From contig NZ_CP071247.1 of assembly GCF_017301335.1 (NCBI RefSeq), positions 2,108,001-2,172,000 on the forward strand: a stretch of 64,000 nucleotides of DNA. Direction: 5' to 3'. The position numbers were made by a program, and so were the translations under genes. Below are positions 48,367-57,734 of this stretch, piece after piece (the first letter of the stretch is position 1; each line of letters begins with the position of its first letter). Source of the stretch: Marinobacter salinisoli. Its GTDB lineage: Bacteria > Pseudomonadota > Gammaproteobacteria > Pseudomonadales > Oleiphilaceae. The notes under the pieces were generated by a model. The model ran no database searches, was not told the DNA's origin, and saw only the letters and a list, made by a program, of their open reading frames with translations.

Positions 48367-49473
48367 ATGGTTGTGGTTCTAGAAGTTCACTGTGAAGAAG
48401 CCGATATAGATCAGGGGCTTCTCGCCGACGATTGGCAATCCCTGGAAACGCTTGCTCAGCCGAAGGTTTTTTTGTCGTGGCAGTGGATAGGCACCTGGTT
48501 GTCGGTTTATGAGCCGAAGCTCATTGTGCTGAGAGTAAAAAACCGCGGCAAGCTGGTGGGTTTAGGGTTGCTGACGGAGTCCGCGGAGCGCAGACACCGA
48601 ATACTGCGATCGCGCCGCCTTCGTCTGCACCAGACAGGATGTCCATCAGAGGATCAGATCTGGATTGAATACAACGGGTTTCTGGCTGAAAAAGGCCTGG
48701 AGGCCGAGATTGCCAAGGCTGGTATTGACTACCTGAAACGAACACGGACGGGCTGGGATGAGGTCGTGTTTGGAGGGGTAGAAACCGAATACGCGCACAG
48801 GCTGACCCGGGCATCTGCTCTGACTCCCCATATTATCTGGGATGTGCCGTGTTATGGGGTTGATTTGCGGGCGTTACGATCCACGGGCCGGAATTACCTC
48901 GATACGATGTCACGCAATACCCGTCACCAGATTCGTCGCTCGCTTCGACGGTACGAAATGTTGGGGCCGGTGGTTCTGGAGCGGCCGGCGTCGGTGGACG
49001 AGGCAGAATCCGTTTTCGAGTCTATCGCACCGTTGCACCTGTTGCGCTGGGGCAGTGGCCCCGGCGAGAGCGGTTTTGCAAACCCTGAATTCCTGCGCTT
49101 TCACAAGGCCTACATCCGGAAGTATTGGCAGCAAGGGGGTGCGGATCTTGTGTCAATGAAGGCCGGAGGCGAGGTGATTGCAGTGTTCTACAACCTCGTT
49201 TATCAGAACCGCGTTTATTTCTATCTGGCAGGTATTCGGGCGGAGCAAGATAACAAGTTAAAGCCAGGATTGCTCGGCCATAGCCTGTGCATAGAGGATT
49301 ACGCCGATCGGGGCGCAGATTTTTACGATTTCATGGGTGGTCAGGATCGCTACAAAGTCCAGCTGGCTGAGCCACATCAACAATTGGTTCAGCTGGAATT
49401 ACAAAGAAACCGCGTGAAATTCAGGGTAGAGCGTGCAGTACGGACCATTAAAAACGGATGGTGTCGAACGTGA
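48367..49473 (+). CDS. GNAT-fold acyltransferase, CelD/BcsL type
   Basis: A 368-residue protein of the double-GNAT (FemAB/CelD-like) class. The block NYLDTMSRNTRHQIRRSLRRYEMLG near residue 190 and the later FYNLVYQNRVYFYLAGI and YDFMGGQDRYK blocks are typical of these enzymes in polysaccharide loci. It probably transfers an acyl or aminoacyl group to a sugar or its precursor. The frame opens at a GTG at 48334; ATG 48367 with GGAAT upstream is preferred. Its stop overlaps the next start (GTGA). Confidence 0.72.
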   Translation: MVVVLEVHCEEADIDQGLLADDWQSLETLAQPKVFLSWQWIGTWLSVYEPKLIVLRVKNRGKLVGLGLLTESAERRHRILRSRRLRLHQTGCPSEDQIWIEYNGFLAEKGLEAEIAKAGIDYLKRTRTGWDEVVFGGVETEYAHRLTRASALTPHIIWDVPCYGVDLRALRSTGRNYLDTMSRNTRHQIRRSLRRYEMLGPVVLERPASVDEAESVFESIAPLHLLRWGSGPGESGFANPEFLRFHKAYIRKYWQQGGADLVSMKAGGEVIAVFYNLVYQNRVYFYLAGIRAEQDNKLKPGLLGHSLCIEDYADRGADFYDFMGGQDRYKVQLAEPHQQLVQLELQRNRVKFRVERAVRTIKNGWCRT

Positions 49474-50690
49474 AGATTATCATTCTGTCGCACCGGGTCC
49501 CATTCCCCCCCAACAAGGGTGAAAAGATCCGGACGTTTCATCAGATTCAGTATCTTGCCTCTCGCGGGCACAACGTGGTTGTGCTCTCGCCCTACGAGTG
49601 TGCGGAGGAACTGGAGCACGCCGCAGCCTTGGAAAAAAAACTGCCAATAGAAGTTCAAATGTTTCCTCTTGAAAGCAAATGGTTTCGGCTGGCTCGAGGA
49701 TTCACTACGAATCAGGCACTGACTGCTTCGTGCTTTTACAGCAGGAAATTGCAAGAAGCATTTGATGAACTGATCGGTTCGGGAAGCTTTGATGCGGTGC
49801 TCTGCACGGGCTCTGCGATGGCTCCCTACGTATTCCGTAATCCGGAGCTACAGCAATCTGGTCCGCAATCCCGCCCCCGGTTGCTTATGGACTTCATGGA
49901 TCTGGATTCAGATAAATGGAAGCAGTACCAGGCGAGTTCGGCCCCGCCAATGAGTGTTATATATGGACGAGAAGCAAAACTGGTCAGCGAAATCGAAAAG
50001 CAAAGCTACGAGGTGTTTGACGAGTGCTTTTTTGTCTCGGCCAACGAAATCGATCTGTTTTCTGCACAGCTGCCCGAGAGCAGCAGGTTGAGGGTGTTGG
50101 GAAACGGCATAGATACCGATCTCTTCTTCCCGCGCCGCCGTGCCGACCGGCCCAACAAACCGGTATTCCTGTTTACTGGCGTAATGAACTACAAACCAAA
50201 TGAAGACGCCGTCCAATGGTTCGTCGATTCCATTTGGGACGACATAAAAGCGGAATGGCCGGACGCCCAATTTGTGGTTGCGGGCATGGATCCATCGCCC
50301 AAAATTAAGGAGTTAGGCAAGAAGCCGGGCATTGTCGTAACCGGCTTCGTCGAGGATATCGTGCCCTATTACCAGCAAGCCGATGTGTTCGTGTCTCCGT
50401 TCCGGTTTGCCCGGGGGGTACAAAACAAAATTTTGCAGGCTCTTGCCTGTGGCTTGCCGGTTATTACGACCCAGCTTGGGCTTGAAGGCATCAATGCGAA
50501 GCCCGGCGAGGAAGTTCTTGTCGCTAACACCGATGAAGAGTTTTCCGAGGCGATTCGACTGTTACTGCAGGATGAGGAATTGTCAAAACGCTTTTCCGAG
50601 CGGAGCCCGAAGTATATCGAGCGTAATCACAGCTGGGAGCGGATTCTTGCGGATCTGGCTGCCGCCCTGGAGACAAGGGATTTCGTTTGA
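49470..50690 (+). CDS. XrtA-system glycosyltransferase, GT4 (TIGR03087 type)
   Basis: A 406-residue GT-B fold glycosyltransferase. The N-terminal SHRVPFPPNKGEKIRTFHQ is the signature of the PEP-CTERM/XrtA-associated sugar transferase family. The C-terminal half has FTGVMNYKPNEDAVQWF and the donor-site EX7E region (SPFRFARGVQNKILQALACGLPVITT). It acts at the cytoplasmic face of the inner membrane on the growing lipid-linked glycan. GTG at 49470 overlaps the preceding stop and gives the conserved start; an ATG at 49458 is the alternative. Confidence 0.87.
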   Translation: MKIIILSHRVPFPPNKGEKIRTFHQIQYLASRGHNVVVLSPYECAEELEHAAALEKKLPIEVQMFPLESKWFRLARGFTTNQALTASCFYSRKLQEAFDELIGSGSFDAVLCTGSAMAPYVFRNPELQQSGPQSRPRLLMDFMDLDSDKWKQYQASSAPPMSVIYGREAKLVSEIEKQSYEVFDECFFVSANEIDLFSAQLPESSRLRVLGNGIDTDLFFPRRRADRPNKPVFLFTGVMNYKPNEDAVQWFVDSIWDDIKAEWPDAQFVVAGMDPSPKIKELGKKPGIVVTGFVEDIVPYYQQADVFVSPFRFARGVQNKILQALACGLPVITTQLGLEGINAKPGEEVLVANTDEEFSEAIRLLLQDEELSKRFSERSPKYIERNHSWERILADLAAALETRDFV

Positions 50691-51304
50691 CCGATCTCAG
50701 GGAAGTTACGAAGAGGGCAGTAACGTGGCTCTCGCAGCTTTTCGTTAGCCCGCTTCTATTGCTTTTCTGGGCGTTAAAACCGTTTAGTCGTGAGGACCAT
50801 TTGTTTTCAGGGTTTTCGCAACTTTTTTCCCTAATACCGGGCCTATCCGGCAGTTATCTGAGGGTGGCGTTCTACCGGTGCATCATGAAGCACTGCGCGA
50901 CGGACAGCGTTATTGGTTTTGGTAGCGTTTTTTCCCATCGCGGTACGGAAATATATAGCGGCGTTTACATTGGCCCTCAGTGCAACATCGGTTTGTCGAC
51001 CATCGAAACTAACTGTCTCATCGGCAGCGGTGTGCACGTTCTGAGTGGGAAAGGGCAGCATCGGTTTGATGATCTCCAAACACCGCTGCGATTGCAGGGG
51101 GGCGAGTATCAGCAGATATCGCTGGGGGAAAATTCCTGGGTAGGCAACGGGGCGATCATCATGGCGAGCATAGGCAGGGACAGTATCATCGGTGCCGGCG
51201 CGGTTGTGACGAATGAAATTCCGGCTGGTTCAATCGTGGTAGGTAATCCTGGTGTTGTCGTGCGGTCGCGATACGCCGGAGAACCGACGAGTTCAGAGAC
51301 ATGA
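50687..51304 (+). CDS. Left-handed beta-helix acyltransferase (LbetaH)
   Basis: A 205-residue acyltransferase with hexapeptide repeats (IGFGSV, IGPQCNIG, IGSGVHVL, VGNGAIIMASIGRDSIIGAGAVVT). It probably adds an acetyl or other acyl group to a sugar of the polymer. A hydrophobic segment near residues 15-30 suggests membrane association. The start is TTG at 50687, overlapping the upstream TGA (TTGA) with AAGGGA 5-6 nt before it. The donor and acceptor are unknown. Confidence 0.82.
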   Translation: MTDLREVTKRAVTWLSQLFVSPLLLLFWALKPFSREDHLFSGFSQLFSLIPGLSGSYLRVAFYRCIMKHCATDSVIGFGSVFSHRGTEIYSGVYIGPQCNIGLSTIETNCLIGSGVHVLSGKGQHRFDDLQTPLRLQGGEYQQISLGENSWVGNGAIIMASIGRDSIIGAGAVVTNEIPAGSIVVGNPGVVVRSRYAGEPTSSET

Positions 51305-51438
51305 TAAGCGGCTTTTCGTTTATGACAAAGCGCACAGATAAATCGGACGACAGAAAGCCCTGAACGACGTGCGTTCCTCTTGTTTCACGTTGAAAACCGG
51401 TGAAGACAGAGGCGCTCGAGTGGTCGGTGAGGTTCAGT

Positions 51439-52383
51439 ATGGATGCTGTTGATTTTGTAATACCACACATGGGCAGGCCGGAGATGCTGGTAGCGACGCT
51501 TGACTCCATATTCGCGCAAAACTGCCCCGAGCGAATTGCCACGATTACCGTGGTAACAAAGAACGAGAGCCGGCTGCCCGTTTCGCGACACGAAAAGCTC
51601 ACCATTATTCAGGTGCCCGGCGCCGCAACGATTTCCGAACAACGGAATATTGGGGTCGCGGCCGGGCGCGCGCCGCTGATCGCATTTCTCGACGCCGATA
51701 TACGGTTGGCCGGAGACTGGCTGGAAACCTGCACAGCCTTGCTGGCGGAGAAGTCAGGGCGAGTTTTGGTCAGCGCGATGCAGAAGTCGTCCGACAATGC
51801 CGGGCGGGTAGAGCGACTCAGGACGGCGCTCAGTAACGTAAGCCTCGATAAACCGGTTCAATTTCTCCCGGGCCGGAATCTGCTGGTAACACGCTCAGCC
51901 CACGACAAAGTGGGAGGTTTCCCCGAGCACCTGCAAACCTGCGAAGACTATGTCTACACGGAAAAACTCTCCCGGTTAGGGGAGCTCTATTACACCTCCC
52001 AAACCTACTATGTGCACCTGGGCGAAGACAGGACGCTCAGGCAAACGTTTACCAAGGAAATCTGGCGCTCGGAGTCTAATCTCTCTTCCATCTCTGGCCG
52101 CACCTTGCCACTGCGGGAATGGCCCAGCATCCTGCTGCCTGTGTGGATGCTTCTGGGGCTTGTCGTGACTGTATTGGGCTTCTATTCACAGACAGCCTTC
52201 CTGATTGGCCTCATTATGCTGTTGTTGCCCATACTTCTTTATGGCGGGAGGCTGTATGTTCAACAGTCCAACCATGAGCCACTGCATTTTCTCGTGCTGT
52301 TTTATTCGGTGTACTTTGTGGCTCGTGCTGCAGGCACCGTAAAGGGAGCGAGGCTTTTGTTGAGAAGGAATCTCACGGAATGA
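51439..52383 (+). CDS. GT2-family glycosyltransferase, membrane-anchored
   Basis: A 314-residue GT-A glycosyltransferase. DFVIPHMGRPEMLVATLDSI begins the domain, the metal-binding DAD (FLDADI) is near residue 90, and the acceptor-side ED (TCEDYVYTEKL) follows. Two or three hydrophobic helices near residues 235-300 anchor it in the inner membrane. The frame opens at 51400, but ATG 51439 has a GAGG ribosome-binding site at good distance. Its stop overlaps the next ATG. Confidence 0.85.
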   Translation: MDAVDFVIPHMGRPEMLVATLDSIFAQNCPERIATITVVTKNESRLPVSRHEKLTIIQVPGAATISEQRNIGVAAGRAPLIAFLDADIRLAGDWLETCTALLAEKSGRVLVSAMQKSSDNAGRVERLRTALSNVSLDKPVQFLPGRNLLVTRSAHDKVGGFPEHLQTCEDYVYTEKLSRLGELYYTSQTYYVHLGEDRTLRQTFTKEIWRSESNLSSISGRTLPLREWPSILLPVWMLLGLVVTVLGFYSQTAFLIGLIMLLLPILLYGGRLYVQQSNHEPLHFLVLFYSVYFVARAAGTVKGARLLLRRNLTE

Positions 52384-53507
52384 GTATCAGAGTGCTGCAG
52401 TTTATCTGTCCTACCGGCTACTACGGTGCCGAAAGATGGATCAATGCGCTGATATCTGCAAACACCGATTCTGATGTGGAATATCACATCGCCATCACTG
52501 AAGAGCCCGGCTCTTCCGACGAAATACTTAGACGATCCAAACTGCCCGAAAGTCGGCAGCACCGTTTGCCAATGGGTTCAAAATTTGACCTCCGGGCGAT
52601 CGTCGCTCTTGCCAGACTGCTAAAGCAACATCAGATTGATGCGCTCCACAGCCATGGCTACAAATCCGATATTCTGGGCATTGCTGCGGCAAAGCTTGCA
52701 GGTGTCCGCTCGGTCTGCACCCCACACGGTTTCGAAAATGCCGACGATACACGCCTGAGAGCGTACATGTGGCTCGGTGGCAAGGCTTTTCGCTGGTTTG
52801 ACCGGGTATGCCCACTGTCTGAAGGAATTGAGAGGACGGTAGTCGACGGCTACCGGGTTAACCATCGCAAAGTGCGGATGATCAATAATGGCGTGGATCT
52901 CACGGAGGTTGAAAGGGCCATATCGGAGCCCAAAACCCGCGACGCATCGGATTTTACCATCGGTTATATCGGCCAGTTAATCAGCCGAAAGAACCTTGCC
53001 GCCACCATTGACGCGTTCGAGCGTTTTCAGCACCAATATGCCAGCGCCCGGCTGGTCATTATCGGCGATGGTGAGGAAAGAGCACCGCTGCAGAGCCGGG
53101 TTGAACGGCGGGGCCTTTCCGGTTCGGTGGAGTTCCTCGGGTTTCGCGACGACCGGCTTGCATTTCTTCCCACCTTTGATGCCTTCGCGTTGACTTCTTC
53201 GCTTGAAGGCATTCCAAGATGCTTAATGGAAGCCATGGCGGCGGGGGTTTGCGTGACCGCGTTCGACATCCCGGGGGTGGACGCGCTGGTGAAACCGGGC
53301 CAGACGGGGGTGTTGGTTCCTTTTGGTGATAGCGAGGCCTTGGCGCAGGCATGGTCGGATCTTTTGCAGAGCAGGGAGTTGAGAACGGGCCTGGCTGAAG
53401 CAGGCCAGTCCTGGGTTTACCGTAAATTCTCTGCCGAGGCGATGGCGGAAGAATACGCAGCACTTTTTCACGAACTAACAAGAAGAACCGTGGCCCAAGA
53501 TGCGTGA
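52380..53507 (+). CDS. GT4-family glycosyltransferase
   Basis: A 375-residue GT-B glycosyltransferase. It begins VLQFICPTGYYGAERWINALI; the C-terminal domain has IGYIGQLISRKNLAATIDAF and the EX7E-like donor site in TSSLEGIPRCLMEAMAAGVCVTA. It should add a sugar to the lipid-linked intermediate at the cytoplasmic face. The ATG overlaps the preceding stop (ATGA), and its 3' end overlaps the deacetylase start by 8 bp. Confidence 0.87.
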   Translation: MSIRVLQFICPTGYYGAERWINALISANTDSDVEYHIAITEEPGSSDEILRRSKLPESRQHRLPMGSKFDLRAIVALARLLKQHQIDALHSHGYKSDILGIAAAKLAGVRSVCTPHGFENADDTRLRAYMWLGGKAFRWFDRVCPLSEGIERTVVDGYRVNHRKVRMINNGVDLTEVERAISEPKTRDASDFTIGYIGQLISRKNLAATIDAFERFQHQYASARLVIIGDGEERAPLQSRVERRGLSGSVEFLGFRDDRLAFLPTFDAFALTSSLEGIPRCLMEAMAAGVCVTAFDIPGVDALVKPGQTGVLVPFGDSEALAQAWSDLLQSRELRTGLAEAGQSWVYRKFSAEAMAEEYAALFHELTRRTVAQDA

Positions 53508-54543
53508 GATCAAGTTCGTACTCAGCGTTGACACTGAAGAGGAATGGGACTGGGAAGGCCCCTTTCCAAACCGCTCTGTCTCTGTGGAAAACGTCAATCA
53601 CCTGCCGGCTTTCCAGCAGCAAATGAAAGGCCTGGGCCTGCGCACGACCTATTTCCTCGATTACGCCGTTCTTGAAAATCCGGTTTCGAGGGGGATTCTG
53701 ACCGACCTTTACCAGGCTGAACCAGCAATCGAATACGGTGCCCACCTGCATCCCTGGGTTACGCCGCCTGTTGTGCCGGCCGGATCTGAGGCCAATTCAC
53801 ACATCGTGAACTTGCCGATCGGCACGGTGGCTGCGCAACTCCGAACTCTGACCCAAGCGATTGAAGACGTAACAGCCCAAAAACCAACGTCGTTCCGCTC
53901 AGGGCGATGGGGCATCACTGATGAAATACTGCGAGCTCTTTCTGATCAGGGCTATCTGGTTGATTCCAGTATTTACCCGTTCTATGAAACGGAATGGTTC
54001 AGCTGTACCGATTACGACAGTTGGCCATTGGCCATGTCGCACCTTGGAACCTCACCAGAGTTGATCGAACTCCCTGTGTCTGCGGGCTTCAATCACAGGC
54101 CGTTTTCCAGGGCACAGCGCCTGCACCAGAAGCTCGAGCATCCGTCCTGGGCACGCTTCCGGGTAATTGGTGCGTTGTGGGCGCTCAGAATGCACAGAAA
54201 GATCTATCTCAGCCCGGAGCTATCATCGTCCAGAGACATGATCGCCTTGTGCAAGCAGATTCTGCAGATGGACTGCCCTGTGATTCATATGTACCTGCAC
54301 AGTTCCAGTTTGCTGCCGGGTTCAACGCGGTATGTGAGATCGGAGAGTGACAAGGCCCGGCTTATGAGACGAATTGACAAGGTCGTGAGTTTTCTCCGTA
54401 CGCAATGCAATTTGAACGCGGAGACGATTACTTCTGCTGCCGTCGCGCTCCGGAATCAGGGGGTAATAAAAGACCATGCCAAACCGCTGTGCTCCGAGCG
54501 TGAATCCAGCCGATTAAAGGGACCATCAGCGTGTGCGGAATAG
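53500..54543 (+). CDS. Polysaccharide deacetylase-like protein (WalW type)
   Basis: A 347-residue protein of the NodB-homology fold. The metal-binding aspartate is in LSVDTEEEWDW and the His pair in GAHLHPW; FRSGRWGITDE and HMYLHSSSL supply later motifs. There is no signal peptide, so it would act in the cytoplasm, unlike secreted chitin deacetylases. It differs from the usual XrtA-locus deacetylase, which begins with a shorter DVEDYF-type motif. It probably removes an N-acetyl group from a sugar of the repeat unit. Its end overlaps the next gene by 13 bp. Confidence 0.82.
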   Translation: MREIKFVLSVDTEEEWDWEGPFPNRSVSVENVNHLPAFQQQMKGLGLRTTYFLDYAVLENPVSRGILTDLYQAEPAIEYGAHLHPWVTPPVVPAGSEANSHIVNLPIGTVAAQLRTLTQAIEDVTAQKPTSFRSGRWGITDEILRALSDQGYLVDSSIYPFYETEWFSCTDYDSWPLAMSHLGTSPELIELPVSAGFNHRPFSRAQRLHQKLEHPSWARFRVIGALWALRMHRKIYLSPELSSSRDMIALCKQILQMDCPVIHMYLHSSSLLPGSTRYVRSESDKARLMRRIDKVVSFLRTQCNLNAETITSAAVALRNQGVIKDHAKPLCSERESSRLKGPSACAE

Positions 54544-56417
54544 CTGGTTTTACAACCAATAACCCGTCCGAAGCCGAACTCGACATGGTCAAGTCGATGG
54601 TTAGCGCCATGCATCATCGCGGTCCCGACGCTCAAGGCGCGTTGCTGCTGCACGGCGCCGTAATGGGCCATGCACGGTTGAGCATCATTGACCTCTCAGA
54701 AGCCGGTAATCAGCCTTTCGTATCGGAGGATGGGCGCTATGCCCTGGTGTTCAACGGTGAAATCTACAATTTCCAAATCTTGCGCAAGCAGATGGAAGAG
54801 CAGGGTATCCGTTTCCGAACACAAACCGACACCGAAGTGGTGTTGGCACTGCTGATCCATGAGGGTGTGAACGCAATCGAAAAACTTAATGGCATGTTTG
54901 CCATCGCGTTCTGGGATAACGAGGCCGGCACCCTGGATCTCATCCGGGACAGAATTGGCAAGAAGCCCCTGTATTACACCGAGCAGGACGGACAACTGAT
55001 CTTTGCTTCAGAACTGAAGGCGATTCTGGAATGCCCTAATGTACCCCGGGAGATCCGGCCGGACGCCGTTTACGATTTCTTTGCCTACCAGTACGTGCCG
55101 GACCCGAAAACCATCTTCAAGGATGTCTTTAAACTGGAGCCTGGAAGCCATTTACACCGCACCAGGGCTGGTCTGATCAAAACGAGGCGTTACTGGTCAC
55201 CGGAGATAGGTGAGCCCGAGCCAATAAGCATGGAAAACGCCAAGGCCCAGTTACTGGAATTGATTGAAGACGCCACGAAGCAACGCATGATCAGCGACGT
55301 TCCCCTCGGCGCGTTTTTGAGTGGTGGAGTGGACTCCAGTGGCGTTGTAGCCATGATGGCCAAAGGTGGCCAAACCGTTACCACCTGTTCCATAGGCTTC
55401 AAAGAAAAAGACTTTAATGAGACTGAATTCGCTCAGGCGGTGGCGGATCAATACCTCACTGATCACCGTGTCCACACGGTGAGAGATGGCGTGGCCGAGC
55501 GCTTGCTGGACATTTGCCGTTTTCTGGATGAGCCCTTTGCGGATTCCAGCCTGGTGCCCACGTTCCTCGTGTCTGAGCTCGCCCGACAGGACGTAACTGT
55601 TGCCTTAACCGGAGACGGTGGAGACGAAATCTTCGCCGGATATCAAAAGTACGCTACGGACTGGCGGGAGAACCAGCTTCGCAACAAATTCCCTTCCGCG
55701 TTCCGAACAGTCATGGGCCAGCTTGCACCCGCGTTACGCAGGGTTCCCAACAAACATCTCCGCCGGGCTGGCTCATTGATGCACAGCCTCAGCTTGGACC
55801 CGGCCAAAGCGTTTTATGTCACCAATACATCACTGGATGACCACATCTGGCAACTGTTGCTGAACGATGATTTTCGCCAAACGCTAGGGGATTACCACCC
55901 AAGCCAACTGACGGAACGTGCCTATCACCAGTGCGACTCGAAGGACCACTTGTCCCGCCTGTTATATACAGATATGCACACTTATTTGCCGGGCGACATT
56001 CTGGTAAAGGCGGACCGCATGAGTATGGCGAACTCCCTGGAACTCCGGTCGCCATTGCTGGACTACCGAATAATTGAATTCGCTAACCGACTTCCATCCC
56101 ACCTCAAGTTCGACAAGGGTGAAAAGAAAATTGTGTTGCGTGAAGCGCTCAGTCCTTTATTACCCAAGGAAATATTGAATAGAAAGAAAATGGGGTTTTC
56201 TACTCCGCTGGCGCAATGGCTTCGCGGCGAGCTTAAAGATATCGCCGAGATATATATTTTCAAAAATGGTCACGGTTTGGCCCAGTTATTTCGTAAGGAG
56301 TCTGTGAAGTATGTATGGGATCAGCACCAGAGCGGAGTGTTCGACCACGCTGCAATCCTATGGGGAATGCTAATTTATGAGATATGGTGGAAGCGAGTAG
56401 TCGCTTTGGAATATTAA
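54531..56417 (+). CDS. Asparagine synthase-like amidotransferase of XrtA loci
   Basis: A 628-residue AsnB-type protein. The GTG start puts the nucleophilic Cys2 at the N-terminus (MCGIAGF), with HHRGPDAQG following: an intact class II glutaminase. The synthetase half has the PP-loop LSGGVDSSGV near residue 265 and the ALTGDGGDEIFAGY block. Length and context match the exosortase A system-associated amidotransferase family, probably making an amide on a uronic acid or similar sugar rather than free asparagine. The ribosome-binding site AAAGGGA is upstream. Confidence 0.88.
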   Translation: MCGIAGFTTNNPSEAELDMVKSMVSAMHHRGPDAQGALLLHGAVMGHARLSIIDLSEAGNQPFVSEDGRYALVFNGEIYNFQILRKQMEEQGIRFRTQTDTEVVLALLIHEGVNAIEKLNGMFAIAFWDNEAGTLDLIRDRIGKKPLYYTEQDGQLIFASELKAILECPNVPREIRPDAVYDFFAYQYVPDPKTIFKDVFKLEPGSHLHRTRAGLIKTRRYWSPEIGEPEPISMENAKAQLLELIEDATKQRMISDVPLGAFLSGGVDSSGVVAMMAKGGQTVTTCSIGFKEKDFNETEFAQAVADQYLTDHRVHTVRDGVAERLLDICRFLDEPFADSSLVPTFLVSELARQDVTVALTGDGGDEIFAGYQKYATDWRENQLRNKFPSAFRTVMGQLAPALRRVPNKHLRRAGSLMHSLSLDPAKAFYVTNTSLDDHIWQLLLNDDFRQTLGDYHPSQLTERAYHQCDSKDHLSRLLYTDMHTYLPGDILVKADRMSMANSLELRSPLLDYRIIEFANRLPSHLKFDKGEKKIVLREALSPLLPKEILNRKKMGFSTPLAQWLRGELKDIAEIYIFKNGHGLAQLFRKESVKYVWDQHQSGVFDHAAILWGMLIYEIWWKRVVALEY

Positions 56418-56468
56418 ATTCTGACTCTTGAGAAAAAATTTACGCACTTAAATTAAGGGTTAAGTAAT

Positions 56469-57734
56469 ATGAAGTTGACCGCCCTAGTTTATATTTTAAT
56501 AGCTGTTGCTGCATTAAGTTTGCCTCTCGCCCCGTGGGTTTCAGCTTTTATATATTTTTTGAATAGTATTGTCCAGCCTCAATATGTTTACCCGTGGACA
56601 TTTCCCGAAATTCCAGTGTTTAAAATTACGGCCGCATTATCAATTATTGGGCTCGGAATAAGCATCATTAGTGGGAAGGCTAACTTCAGTTTATATAAGT
56701 CAAAGCAAAGCTTGGCAATACTGGGGATTTTAATATTAATGCACATTTCTCATCAACTGACGCCTTTTCCAGATGAGTGGGCTTCAGTACCACCGACGGT
56801 CGTGTTAGATACGATAAATGTAATAGTAATAATGTACTTTGTAGCATTGCCGATGTTTAATTCTAATAAATCAATATTGTTCTTGTGTTTTGGGTTTATG
56901 TTTTCTGGTGTTTTTTATATTTTATGGGCAAATTCTGCATATTTTGGTCAGGACTGGTACCTTTTCAGAAATGGTAGGCTGGAGGGGCCAGTTGACGGGC
57001 CCTATCGCGACGGGAATATCTTATCAGTGTTGCTCGTCATGAGTATGCCTTTTTTTATATTTTTTGCACTATATAAAGACAATAAGTGGGTGACCATTGG
57101 AGTGGTGGTCATCATAATATTTCTTTGGCATGCCTTAGTTTTGTTTAGTTCGAGAGGTGCATTTCTTGCGACTGCTGTTTGCTTACTCTCGATTTCGTAC
57201 TTAATCAAGTCAAAAATATTCAGTGCGATGATTTTTGTTTCATTTCTAATCTTTGTTGTTGTTCAGGGCGCAACCCTAATTGAGCGGACTAGTGAAACGG
57301 TTGATAGCGCAGCGGTCGAACACGAGCCCATAGATCCGCGGATATTGTCATGGAAGGTTGGTCTTAAGATAATTTCACTTCATCCGTTTATTGGGGTTGG
57401 AGTTCAAAAATTCGAAGCTGCCTCTAATGCTTATTTCTCGGGAGAAACCTCGCACGTCGCGCACAATACGTTTCTTAATTTTTCAGTTAATTCAGGTTTG
57501 TTGTCGGGTTTTTTGTTTTTGCTCTTAGTGTATTGGGTTATTAAAAGAGTTTGGTCGGTTGGCCGAAAAGAGATTCATTTCAGAGATCCAGCCTATTACG
57601 CCTTGCTGTCGTCATCTATAGCAATTCTTGGCTGTTTCGTCTGCTCTATCTTTTTGGATTTGATAATTTTTGAGCCGCTATATTTGGCATTTTTAATTAA
57701 TTTAGTTTCTTGGGATCGTATTAAAAAAAATTGA
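56469..57734 (+). CDS. O-antigen ligase/polymerase-like membrane protein (XrtA O-glycosylation ligase type)
   Basis: A 421-residue inner-membrane protein with about eleven helices. The N-terminal PLAPWVSAFIYFLNSIVQPQ pattern, the RNGRLEGPVDGPYRDGN loop and the HVAHNTFLNFSVNSGLL motif late in the protein match the O-ligase family variant that accompanies exosortase A. It may polymerise the glycan (Wzy-like) or transfer it to a protein or lipid acceptor. It overlaps the convergent GT2 gene by 33 bp at its 3' end, and it is the first clearly AT-rich gene. Confidence 0.82.
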   Translation: MKLTALVYILIAVAALSLPLAPWVSAFIYFLNSIVQPQYVYPWTFPEIPVFKITAALSIIGLGISIISGKANFSLYKSKQSLAILGILILMHISHQLTPFPDEWASVPPTVVLDTINVIVIMYFVALPMFNSNKSILFLCFGFMFSGVFYILWANSAYFGQDWYLFRNGRLEGPVDGPYRDGNILSVLLVMSMPFFIFFALYKDNKWVTIGVVVIIIFLWHALVLFSSRGAFLATAVCLLSISYLIKSKIFSAMIFVSFLIFVVVQGATLIERTSETVDSAAVEHEPIDPRILSWKVGLKIISLHPFIGVGVQKFEAASNAYFSGETSHVAHNTFLNFSVNSGLLSGFLFLLLVYWVIKRVWSVGRKEIHFRDPAYYALLSSSIAILGCFVCSIFLDLIIFEPLYLAFLINLVSWDRIKKN

